DNA of 64,000 nt from Sva-07 sp963774765 (lineage in GTDB: Bacteria > Actinomycetota > Acidimicrobiia > Acidimicrobiales > Ilumatobacteraceae): positions 1 through 64,000 of the forward strand of contig CAVZGP010000015.1 in assembly GCA_963774765.1 (NCBI GenBank), in the 5' to 3' direction. This document shows, one piece after another, positions 33,282-41,068 of this stretch; positions within the stretch are counted from its first letter, which is position 1; every line of letters starts with the position of its first letter. The position numbers were made by a program, and so were the translations under genes. The notes beneath the pieces are model-generated. The model had not been told where the DNA came from. It saw only the letters and a list, made by a program, of their open reading frames with translations, and searched no databases.

Positions 33282-34127
33282 TCAGGCGGCGCGTCCGAGC
33301 TGGCTCAGGGTCCGGAGACGTAGCGCTGCGAACGAGGGCGAGTCCGCGGTGTGCACCCGACCCCGCCGAGCCGCGCGACGAATCGATCGCGGATCGCTCA
33401 GGCCGTAGTGCTGGGCCAGTTCAGGGGCCGTGGCAACCCGCAGCTCGACTGCCAACATGATTGCCATGGTCCTCGGCTCGATGTGACGACGGTCGAGCCC
33501 GTCTCGGAGTCGGCTGACCTCAGTGCCCGAGAGCGCTGCAACGACGAGGTCGATGTCGTCACACGAGATCGAAGGACCGTCGCCGCCGCTCCCGATGCTG
33601 TCACCTGGCTGCGGCTCGAGGACATAGTCGAGATAGTCGTCGCCGATGTCGATCATTCCCGTCGACAGCCAGTCGGGAACCGGACGATCCCCGATCAGCG
33701 GTCCGAGACTCGACCACCGGTACCTCGCGAGCGCGGCGGCAGGCACGATCGCAAGCGGGTTGCGGTGGATGTATCGGGCGGTCTGCGCGAGTTGAGCATC
33801 ATCCATCACCGGCTTGCTGCGGAACCGGCCGGTGAAGAGTGGGCCGTCACGACCGGTTCGGTCGTTGTAGGCCATTGCATAGCGGGCGCAGAGACGTTGC
33901 ATCGCCGCTGAGATGTCGCCATCGTCGGATCGGGCCAGCATGTGCACGTGGCTGGTCATCCAGGCGTAGGCGTGGAGTTCGACCTCGTAGCGTGCGAACG
34001 CCTCGGCGACCAGTTGCTCCCACAGCACCCGGTCGCCCTCGGTACTGAAGAGATCTTGGCGGTCGCTGCCGCGATTGACGAGGTGGAACCATTCGGATGT
34101 GGACAGGTCGCGTTGTTGTCTTCCCAT
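33282..34127 (-). CDS. REP-associated tyrosine transposase (RAYT, Y1/HUH)
   Basis: A 281-residue single-strand transposase of the Y1 type. The N-terminal WFHLVNRGSDRQDLF is the family opening. The HUH metal motif is WMTSHVHMLARSDDGDIS. The catalytic Tyr is in ARYIHRNPLAI. PLFTGRFRSKPVMDDAQL is conserved. The C-terminal 80 residues (ELAQHYGLSDPRSIRRAARR) form an added HTH. RAYTs process REP hairpins, and here REP copies flank the gene directly on both sides. Full length, with no frameshift. Confidence 0.88.
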   Translation of the reverse strand: MGRQQRDLSTSEWFHLVNRGSDRQDLFSTEGDRVLWEQLVAEAFARYEVELHAYAWMTSHVHMLARSDDGDISAAMQRLCARYAMAYNDRTGRDGPLFTGRFRSKPVMDDAQLAQTARYIHRNPLAIVPAAALARYRWSSLGPLIGDRPVPDWLSTGMIDIGDDYLDYVLEPQPGDSIGSGGDGPSISCDDIDLVVAALSGTEVSRLRDGLDRRHIEPRTMAIMLAVELRVATAPELAQHYGLSDPRSIRRAARRGRVHTADSPSFAALRLRTLSQLGRAA

Positions 34128-34150
34128 GCCACGAGTATGAACGGGGGGTG

Positions 34151-34231
34151 TGACGGTCCTCCCGGGGACGGGGCCAGGGAGGACCGATCTGTCCGCTGGG
34201 TCCGGGTGGGGACGGGGCCGGGGAGGACCGT
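34151..34231. repeat. REP-like copies on the other side of the transposase
   Basis: Two elements. The first (about 34153-34185) is itself palindromic: ACGGTCCTCCC at one end, GGGAGGACCG at the other. The second (about 34199-34230), TCCGGGTGGGGACGGGGCC then GGGGAGGACCG, is the reverse complement of the three-copy unit at 33181. Together with that array it brackets the transposase in inverted orientation. Confidence 0.85.
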
Positions 34232-35532
34232 CAGCCGGCTTCGGAGTGGGTGACGGGCTGTTCGCCCATCCACTCGCGCAAGGTGTTCTTCAGCTTCGTT
34301 TGCTGGATGAACAGATCGCTCTCGGCGGGACTCTCCCCGGCGGCCTGCGGCGCCTTGAGGTAGAAGCTCAGCCACTCCTGCACACCAGACTCACCCGCGC
34401 GCATGGCGAGGTCCATGAAGATTGCGAGGTCGAGCACGATCGGCGCTGCGAGGATCGAGTCGCGGCAGAGGAAGTCGACCTTGATCTGCATCGGGTAGCC
34501 AAGCCACCCGAAGATGTCGAGGTTGTCCCAACCCTCCTTGTTGTCACCGCGCGGCGGGTAGTAGTTGATGCGCACGACGTGGTCGATGTTGCCGTACAGG
34601 TCCGGGTAGACCTCGGGCTGCAGGATGCCGTCGAGCACGCCGAGCTTGGAAACTTCCTTGCTCTTGAAGTTCTCCGGATCGTCGAGCACCTCGCCATCGC
34701 GGTTGCCGAGGATGTTGGTCGAGTACCAGCCGCGCAGGCCGAGCATGCGGGCCTTGAGGCCGGGGGCCAGGATGGTCTTCATCCAGGTCTGGCCGGTCTT
34801 GAAGTCCTTGCCGGCGATCGGCACGTTGCGGGTCTTCGACAGCTCGATCATGCAGGGCAGGTCGACGGAGAGGTTCGGCGCACCGTTGGCGAACGGCACA
34901 TCCGACTGCAGCGCGGCGTAGACGTAGATCTGGCTCGGCGAGATGTTGGCGTCGTTGTCACGCAGGCCCTGTTCGAAGGCCTCGACGGTCTCGTGAACGG
35001 CCGACGGCTCCTGGTACGCCTCGGTCGAACCGCACCACACCATCACGAGACGGTCACAGCCATTGGTGGCCTTGAAGTTGGCGATGTCGTCCATCAGCGC
35101 CATTGCCTGGTCCCACTTGTTGTCGATCTTCTTGACGCGCACGCCCTCGAGACGCGATACCCAACGCTGGTCGAACACGGCTTCCATCGGGACGATCGAT
35201 TCGAGTTCGCTCGAGATTGCGTTGAGGTCCTCGTTGTTCAACACGCCGGCGGTGCGCGCGGCTTCGAGCGCGTTCGGCGAGATCGGGTCCCAACCGCCGA
35301 AGACGATGTCGTCGAGGTCGGCCAGAGGCGCGAACTCCTTGATCATCGGGTTGCGGTTCTCGTCCTTGGTGCCGAGGCGGATGTGCGCCATCTGGCTGAT
35401 CGAGCCGATGGGCGGGTGAATCCCCTTGCGGGCGGCGATCACACCTGCGATGAAGGTGGAGGCCACGGCACCCATGCCGGGCGTGAGGACGCCGAGTTTG
35501 CCGGTGGCGGGAGCGATCTGTCGTGCGGTCAT
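34231..35532 (-). CDS. ino1: myo-inositol-1-phosphate synthase
   Basis: A 433-residue NAD-dependent enzyme that turns glucose-6-phosphate into inositol-3-phosphate, the precursor of phosphatidylinositol lipids and mycothiol in actinobacteria. The NAD fold opens GKLGVLTPGMGAVASTFIAG; GKDFKTGQTWMKTILAPGLK, RGWYSTNILGNRDGEVL and KVDFLCRDSILAAPIVLDLA are the catalytic-domain motifs with conserved Lys and Asp. Divergent from a LysR gene with a 70-base AT-rich gap. Confidence 0.92.
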   Translation of the reverse strand: MTARQIAPATGKLGVLTPGMGAVASTFIAGVIAARKGIHPPIGSISQMAHIRLGTKDENRNPMIKEFAPLADLDDIVFGGWDPISPNALEAARTAGVLNNEDLNAISSELESIVPMEAVFDQRWVSRLEGVRVKKIDNKWDQAMALMDDIANFKATNGCDRLVMVWCGSTEAYQEPSAVHETVEAFEQGLRDNDANISPSQIYVYAALQSDVPFANGAPNLSVDLPCMIELSKTRNVPIAGKDFKTGQTWMKTILAPGLKARMLGLRGWYSTNILGNRDGEVLDDPENFKSKEVSKLGVLDGILQPEVYPDLYGNIDHVVRINYYPPRGDNKEGWDNLDIFGWLGYPMQIKVDFLCRDSILAAPIVLDLAIFMDLAMRAGESGVQEWLSFYLKAPQAAGESPAESDLFIQQTKLKNTLREWMGEQPVTHSEAG

Positions 35533-35602
35533 TCCGATGATGATAAGCCTTCTCTCATTCGATCAGCCAATTGTGAAGCAAATCTGTTGTATCATCGCCA
35601 AG

Positions 35603-36505
35603 GTGCGGCCACTCCCCGACCTCTCGATCCGCCAGCTCGAGTACCTCGTCGCAGCCGCCGACGCGCCCTCATGGGCGGTGGCGGCCGAACGGGTGGGCGT
35701 GAGCCCGTCGGCACTCTCGCAGGGTCTCGCCGAACTGGAACGCCGGATCGGCGTGCCGCTGTTCGAGCGCGACGGTCGGCGACGCCGGATCCGTGACAGC
35801 GCGACGCCTGCAGTGGGCCATGCCCGCCACGTCCTCGGACTGACGGGTGACCTCGCCGATTGGTCCGATCGCCTCCGCGAGGGGCGGGTCGGACGCCTGC
35901 GCCTCGGGATGATCGACGCCGCTGCGGTTGGCCATCACTCCGAGATCGTGAGGCGGTTCCGAGTCGACGAGCCGGAGCTGGACCTCCGACTCCGCGTTGC
36001 TCCGTCAGCTCCCCTGATCGATCTGCTGATCGCCGGCGAACTCGACCTCGTCGTCTGCGTCGAGCCACCGGCGCCGATCGACGGCATCGACATCGAGGCA
36101 CTGCTCACCGAGGATCTCGCGGTCTACGGACCGCCGGACGGCGACCTCGACGATCCTGCAACGTGGGGTCCGTGGGTGCTGTTCCCCACCGGTTCGCACA
36201 CCCGTTCGGTGGTGGTCGATGCGCTCGCCCGGTTGGGTGCCCCGCTCGACATCGCCGCCGAGAGCCACCAGCCCGAAGTGGTCCGCGAGATGGTGCGGCT
36301 CGGATCCGGATGGACGGTGCTGCCCACCGTTCAAGCCGAGCGCGGCGAGCGGGCCCTTGCGCCCGGGAGACCGATCACCACCCGCACGCTGGTCATTGCC
36401 ACACGACGAGATTCCGTGCGCGACCCCGCCGTCGATGAGTTCATCGACCGGCTCAGGCCGGCGCCAGCGTCACCGGCACGGTCACCGACGGGTCGCCCGT
36501 CTTGA
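35603..36505 (+). CDS. LysR-family regulator divergent from inositol synthase
   Basis: A 300-residue LTTR. The HTH is RQLEYLVAAADAPSWAVAAE then RVGVSPSALSQGLAELERRI; the effector domain starts GRVGRLRLGMIDAAA and includes LIDLLIAGELDLVVCVE. GTG 35603 starts at the normal position (VRPLPDLSIRQLEYL). LTTRs often control the gene transcribed away from them, so ino1 is the likely target. Its last 17 codons overlap the convergent lipoprotein gene. Confidence 0.85.
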   Translation: MRPLPDLSIRQLEYLVAAADAPSWAVAAERVGVSPSALSQGLAELERRIGVPLFERDGRRRRIRDSATPAVGHARHVLGLTGDLADWSDRLREGRVGRLRLGMIDAAAVGHHSEIVRRFRVDEPELDLRLRVAPSAPLIDLLIAGELDLVVCVEPPAPIDGIDIEALLTEDLAVYGPPDGDLDDPATWGPWVLFPTGSHTRSVVVDALARLGAPLDIAAESHQPEVVREMVRLGSGWTVLPTVQAERGERALAPGRPITTRTLVIATRRDSVRDPAVDEFIDRLRPAPASPARSPTGRPS

Positions 36506-37166
36506 AGTCGAGCACCGGCGTCGGCCCGTCGCACGAGTACGTCACGCCGTTGACCGGCGAGCTGTTCAACAGGCCGTTGGCAAGATCGGCGCCGTCGAAG
36601 GTGACGCCGTTGACCGTGATCGAAACCATCAACGCGTTGAGATCCGACGACGTCGTGACCATTTCCTCCGCCGCCGTCCAGTTGCCCGTGACCGACCCTC
36701 CCACATCGCCGCTCCCGCGCTGGCCCGCAACCTCGACGGTCAGGGCGAACACCGGAGCCCACGCGTACGTGCCATCCGCTGCGAACGAGAGCGGCGCCGA
36801 GCCAGCCGCGTCGATGGTGAGCGGGGCTTCGAGCGTGCTCATCAAACCTGCGTAGTAGGCGTCCATCTGCTGCTCGGTCACGACCCAGTCGCCGACGAGA
36901 CAGTCGCCGTCGTCCGGCGCGGGCGCGTCCACGGTAGCGGTGGTGGTCGCAGGGGGACTCGGCGGCGGGTCGGTCTCCGCGGTCGCCTCGGTCGTCGTCG
37001 AAGGCGTTGCTTCGGTCGTCGATTGACTGGCACTCTCTGTCGTCTCGACGGCTGAGACGGTGGTCGCCGACGCCCCGGCCTCGTCGTCACTGGCTCCGCA
37101 ACCGGCCAGCAGACCGACCATGAGCGTGCCGGCCAATACAATGAGTGTGCTCTGGATCGGGCGCAT
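36453..37166 (-). CDS. secreted lipoprotein with Thr/Ser/Pro-rich linker
   Basis: A 237-residue lipoprotein. The signal peptide MRPIQSTLIVLAGTLMVGL ends at the lipobox LLAGCGAS. A long Ala/Thr/Ser/Pro linker (about 30-85) follows, then a beta-rich domain starting DCLVGDWVVTEQQMDAYYAG and containing FAADGTYAW, a pattern like small lipocalin or META-type proteins. The function is unknown; it should be anchored outside the membrane. The start at 37166 was chosen because it gives the signal peptide. Confidence 0.75.
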   Translation of the reverse strand: MRPIQSTLIVLAGTLMVGLLAGCGASDDEAGASATTVSAVETTESASQSTTEATPSTTTEATAETDPPPSPPATTTATVDAPAPDDGDCLVGDWVVTEQQMDAYYAGLMSTLEAPLTIDAAGSAPLSFAADGTYAWAPVFALTVEVAGQRGSGDVGGSVTGNWTAAEEMVTTSSDLNALMVSITVNGVTFDGADLANGLLNSSPVNGVTYSCDGPTPVLDFKTGDPSVTVPVTLAPA

Positions 37167-37206
37167 GAAGTTGATGTTGTCAGACCGAGGTTCGAAGAGC
37201 ACCCCT

Positions 37207-38178
37207 TCACACCGACGGCGTTGCACCGCCGAGCACGTCGCGAAACTGCGCGGTGTCGACATTGCCGCCACAAAGCACGAACGCGCTGCGTTCACCGCGT
37301 CGCTCCGGCGGTTCACTGAGGAGGCCGGCGAGACCGATCGCTCCCGCCGACTCAGCGACGTTGTGCGTCGTTCGATAGATGATCCGCATCGCCTCGGCCG
37401 TCGCATCGTCGGACACCGCGATGACCCGAGCGGCGCCGGCGATGATGCCGTCGATCGAGACCGGATCGGGCGACCGGGTGGCCACCCCGTCGACGAACGT
37501 CGGGGCGGACTCGGTGGTGACGACCGTCCCACGATCGAACGACAGCTTCGTCGACGGTGCTCGCTCCGACACGACGCCGACGATCTCGGTGTCGAGGTCG
37601 AGCATGTCGCGCACGGCGATCAGCGTGTTGATGCCCGATCCCATGCCGACCGGCACGTACACCGTGTCGAGCGTCCCGGCGCCTTCGAACAACTCGAGGG
37701 CGTACGTCGCCACACCGAGGACGAGATCGCGGTGAAAGGGGGGTACAGGTTCCAGGTCGCGTTCGGCGGCAACCTCGAGAGACCGCTCACGGGCCTCCTG
37801 GAAGTCGGCGCCGAACTCCACGACCTCGGCGCCGAGTGCTCGCATCGCCGCGTTCTTCTCGACGCTGTTGCCGCGCGGCACGAAGATGGTGACGGTCCGG
37901 TCGGCATGGCGGCCGGCGAACGCGAGGCTCTGGCCGTGGTTGCCGCGGGTGGCGCTGACCACCCCTGTCACGTTCGGTCGGTCCCGAACGAGGCGGTCCA
38001 TGTACACGAGTCCGCCACGAACCTTGAACGCGCCGACGGGCGTGTGGTTCTCGTGCTTGACGATCACGCGCGAGCCGGCGACCTCGTCGAGTATCGGCCA
38101 CGAGTACTGCGGCGTCGGCGGAACGTGACGCCGCACGATGGCCGTCGCCTCATCCAGTTCGCGGCGTTCGAATCTCAT
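37207..38178 (-). CDS. threonine/serine dehydratase-like PLP enzyme
   Basis: A 323-residue fold-type II PLP protein. The PLP Lys is in GAFKVRGGLVYMD, and SATRGNHGQSLAFAGRHA, VYVPVGMGSGINT and AFVLCGGNVDTAQF match the threonine dehydratase family. There is no C-terminal ACT domain, as in catabolic (TdcB-like) or hydroxy-aspartate types. A role in 2-ketobutyrate supply for isoleucine is possible given nearby ilv genes. Its ATG overlaps the upstream cyclo-ligase stop as ATGA. Confidence 0.82.
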   Translation of the reverse strand: MRFERRELDEATAIVRRHVPPTPQYSWPILDEVAGSRVIVKHENHTPVGAFKVRGGLVYMDRLVRDRPNVTGVVSATRGNHGQSLAFAGRHADRTVTIFVPRGNSVEKNAAMRALGAEVVEFGADFQEARERSLEVAAERDLEPVPPFHRDLVLGVATYALELFEGAGTLDTVYVPVGMGSGINTLIAVRDMLDLDTEIVGVVSERAPSTKLSFDRGTVVTTESAPTFVDGVATRSPDPVSIDGIIAGAARVIAVSDDATAEAMRIIYRTTHNVAESAGAIGLAGLLSEPPERRGERSAFVLCGGNVDTAQFRDVLGGATPSV

Positions 38179-38663
38179 CGCAACACACCGGCGTCGGACA
38201 CCACGAGGTCCATGGTGACGTCGTGCGATTCGATCGGCAGCGACTCGACGACCTGCTCGGCGAAGCAGACGCCGATCGAGGTGCAGTCCGGTCGCACCTC
38301 GGTGAGGTACCGGTCGTACCACCCACCGCCGCGGCCCAACCGTTCTCCCGCTGCCGTGAAGGCCAGTCCCGGCACGATCACGATGTCGGGCCACGACGGA
38401 TCGACGTCGGACTCTGGCGCCGCCGCGAGGCGACCGGTCGCGGCGCACCACACCAACAACGAACGGGTCTCGGGCTCTCCCATCAGCGTGTCGAACACGA
38501 GCAGCGTCTCGGCGACAGCAACCTCGGGCAGCGCGATCAGATGGCGCCACAGGTCGTCGGACCGCCGGCTGCGATCCGGCAGCGCGCGCCGCACCGTGCG
38601 CATCGCGGCCCGCAGGGTCGACTTCTCCTGCGCCATCGGCGAGGCAGCCGTACGGTCGGTCAT
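38175..38663 (-). CDS. 5-formyltetrahydrofolate cyclo-ligase
   Basis: A 162-residue enzyme that converts 5-formyl-THF to 5,10-methenyl-THF with ATP. The C-terminal signature VPGLAFTAAGERLGRGGGWY followed by DRYL is complete, and ATP-contacting Lys/Arg residues are in KSTLRAAMRTVRRALP near the start. Slightly shorter than most homologues (170-200). Met1 at 38663 or Met10 is the start. Divergent from the flavin reductase with 25 bases between. Confidence 0.85.
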   Translation of the reverse strand: MTDRTAASPMAQEKSTLRAAMRTVRRALPDRSRRSDDLWRHLIALPEVAVAETLLVFDTLMGEPETRSLLVWCAATGRLAAAPESDVDPSWPDIVIVPGLAFTAAGERLGRGGGWYDRYLTEVRPDCTSIGVCFAEQVVESLPIESHDVTMDLVVSDAGVLR

Positions 38664-38688
38664 CGACCAGGAGCGTACTGTTGGCTTC

Positions 38689-39231
38689 GTGAGCGATCCG
38701 AAGCACCTGCCCGACGCCGATGCCGTGCCCTTCGACTCGAAGCACTTCCGCACCGTGCTCGGCCACTTCCCCACCGGTGTCACCGTGGTCACCGGCATGG
38801 CCGAGGGTGACCGTCCGCACGGGTTCACCATCGGGTCGTTCACGTCGGTTTCGCTCGACCCGCCGTTGGTGGGCTTTCTTCCCCAGACCGATTCCGAGAC
38901 ATGGGCACTGATGGCCGATGCCGGCAGCTTCTGCGTCAACGTCCTCAGCGACAAGCAGACCGACCTGTGCTGGAAGTTCGCCAAGAGCGGTGCCGAGATG
39001 TCCCGCTTCGACGGCGTCGAGTGGCACGCCGCCCCGTCCGGTGCGCCGGTGCTCGAACGCGCCGTCGCGTGGATCGATTGCCGGATCGAGCAGGTCTACG
39101 AGATGGGCGACCACTACTTCGTGCTCGGCCGGGTGACCTCGCTCGACGCCGACGCCGACCACGACGGCCTCCCGCCTCAACCGCTCGTGTTCTACCGCGG
39201 CACCATCGGTGGTTTCGCCGCCGAAGGCTGA
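38689..39231 (+). CDS. flavin reductase-like domain protein
   Basis: A 180-residue protein of the flavin reductase/HpaC family. Markers: FRTVLGHFPTGVTVVTGMAE, HGFTIGSFTSVSLDPPLVGF, CVNVLSDKQTDLCWKFAKSG and the C-terminal YRGTIGGF. These proteins bind FMN or FAD and deliver reduced flavin to monooxygenases, with NAD(P)H. GTG 38689 is the only start that keeps the domain and avoids running into the divergent gene. Confidence 0.85.
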   Translation: MSDPKHLPDADAVPFDSKHFRTVLGHFPTGVTVVTGMAEGDRPHGFTIGSFTSVSLDPPLVGFLPQTDSETWALMADAGSFCVNVLSDKQTDLCWKFAKSGAEMSRFDGVEWHAAPSGAPVLERAVAWIDCRIEQVYEMGDHYFVLGRVTSLDADADHDGLPPQPLVFYRGTIGGFAAEG

Positions 39232-39239
39232 CGTCCCAC

Positions 39240-39290
39240 CGTTCTCGTGAACAAATGCACCCGCAGGAGGCACATTTGTTCACGAGAACG
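39240..39290. repeat. 51-nt palindrome with perfect 18-bp arms
   Basis: CGTTCTCGTGAACAAATG (39240-39257) is matched perfectly by its reverse complement at 39273-39290, with a 15-base loop CACCCGCAGGAGGCA. It lies nine bases after the flavin reductase stop and about 30 before the next gene. It could act as a terminator but has no T-run. The centre lacks the GTC-N-GAC core of the other palindromes, so I list it separately. Confidence 0.85.
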
Positions 39291-39322
39291 GAATCGGCGA
39301 GGAACGTTGCGAGACTGGTTCC

Positions 39323-39706
39323 ATGGATCGACGTGTATCGCTGGCTGTCGGGATCGATGTCTTCTCCGTCACCTTGTTCGTGGCCATCGGCCGGCGTGAG
39401 CACGGTCAAGACTCGGCCATCACAGGATTGATCGACACGGCCGCGCCATTCCTGCTCGCGCTCGCGCTCGCTTGGTTGGTGTTGCGGGCGTGGCGACGCC
39501 CGACCGATTGGCTCACGGGCGTCGGTATCTGGACGATCACCGTCGTCGCCGGGCTTCTGCTGCGCAATCTCGTGTTCGGAGATGGAACAGCGACGTCGTT
39601 CGTGATCGTCGCGGCGGCATTCCTGGCGTTGTTCCTCGTCGGTTGGCGACTCGCGTTCGGGGTCATGGAGCGTCGCTCGACTCGGACCTCGAGCACCACC
39701 GCCTGA
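39323..39706 (+). CDS. DUF3054-family small membrane protein
   Basis: A 127-residue protein with four hydrophobic segments and a charged C-terminus. The pattern DVFSVTLFVAIGRREHG at the start, LVLRAWRRPTDWLTGVGIW in the middle and the last helix TATSFVIVAAAFLALFLVGW match DUF3054. The function is unknown. It stands alone between a palindrome and the broken serine hydrolase gene. Confidence 0.7.
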   Translation: MDRRVSLAVGIDVFSVTLFVAIGRREHGQDSAITGLIDTAAPFLLALALAWLVLRAWRRPTDWLTGVGIWTITVVAGLLLRNLVFGDGTATSFVIVAAAFLALFLVGWRLAFGVMERRSTRTSSTTA

Positions 39707-39783
39707 CGTTTGACTGCCGATCAGACCTCAGCCCAGATGGTGGCGACTCGTCGGTGATGCCGCGATTGGGCCAAGCTCGCCGG

Positions 39784-41026
39784 ATGACCGCACTGAGGAT
39801 CGAAATCGACCCGACCGACGCCGGGTTCGCACCCGACCGCCTCGCCCGGATCGACCGCCACTTCGAGGGCTACGTCGAGCAGAAGAAGCTCGCGGGATGG
39901 CACCTTGCGGTCAGTCGGGGTGGCAAGGTCGTCCACTCCTCCACTGCGGGCCACCGCAACATCGCGACCGACGCGCCGTTCACCGACGACACCGTCGTTC
40001 GGATGTTCTCGATGACCAAGCCGATCACCTCGGTTGCGGCGATGATGCTGTACGAGGAAGGGCTCCTCGAACTCAAGTCGCCGATCGCCCAGTGGCTGCC
40101 CGAGTTCGCCGACACCCGGGTCTACCGGTCGGGCTCGTTCCTTGCTCCGGTCACCGAACCGCAGGTCGAACCGATCCGAGTGTGGCACCTGCTCACGCAC
40201 ACCTCCGGCCTCACGTACGGGTTCCACAACACCCACGTCACCGACGCGATCTACCGGCGCGGTGGGTTCGAGTGGGGGAACCCACCGGGCGCGACGCTCG
40301 CCGAGTGCTGCGCGACTGTGGGCGCAGATGCCGCTCGCGTTCCAGCCCGGCAGCGAGTGGAACTACGGCGTGTCGACCGACGTGTTGGGGCGGCTCGTCG
40401 AGGTGGTGTCCGGAGATGCCACTCGACGAGTTCTTCCGCACCCGGATCTTCGAACCGCTCGGGATGACCGAGACCGGGTTCTACGTCCCCGACGAGCTGA
40501 CGGATCGGTTTGCAACGTTGTACGTCCGCAACCCGGCGACGGGCGAGGCGGTAGCGGCACCCGACGCGCTCGGACGGGCATCGAACACGCCTCCCGCGAT
40601 GCTCGGCGGGCGGCGGCGGCCTGGTCGGCACCGCTCACGACTACCTGCGCTTCGCCCACATGTTGCTCAATCGGGGCGAACTCGACGGCGTCCGCCTGCT
40701 CGGCAGTCGCACGGTCGACTACATGACCCGCAACCATCTGCCAGGCAACGCCGATCTCGAGGCGTTCGGGCGTCCGCTGTTCGCCGAGACCAGCTTCGAC
40801 GGCGTCGGCTTCGGTCTCGGGTTCTCGGTCGTCCTCGACGCCGCGGCGAACAAGGTGCTGCAATCGGAGGGCGAGTACTCGTGGGGCGGTGCCGCGAGCA
40901 CGATCTTCTGGGTCGATCCGGCGCAAGGAGATCGTGGCGTTGTTCCTCACCCAACTCCTCCCGTCGAGCACCTATCCGATCCGCTCGCAACTGAACCAAC
41001 TCGTCCAGCAAGCCCTCGTCGACTGA
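39784..41026 (+). pseudogene. serine hydrolase (beta-lactamase/esterase class C), about four frameshifts
   Basis: A class C-type serine hydrolase. The Ser-x-x-Lys motif is FSMTKPITSV, and the Tyr-x-Asn-equivalent is in EWNYGVSTDVLG. The frame breaks near 40317, 40412, 40610 and 40922: pieces such as MPLDEFFRTRIFEPLGMTET, LLNRGELDGVRLLGSRTVDY and EIVALFLTQLLPSSTYPIRS are all collinear with one protein but lie in different frames. Each break is at a short G or C run or a single extra or missing base. With ilvD next door also broken, sequencing or assembly indels are likely; genuine decay cannot be excluded. Confidence 0.8.
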
Positions 41027-41059
41027 ATTTCACCAGGGGTCTGACCCTTGGTGAAATTC
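41025..41059. repeat. 35-nt palindrome centred on GGGTC-T-GACCC
   Basis: GAATTTCACCAGGGGTC is mirrored by GACCCTTGGTGAAATTC with one G-T mismatch, around one T. It starts within the serine hydrolase stop codon and ends nine bases before the ilvD stop (convergent). Same centre and size as 25006 and 59941, with different outer arms. Confidence 0.82.
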
Positions 41060-41068
41060 CTGGTGAAA

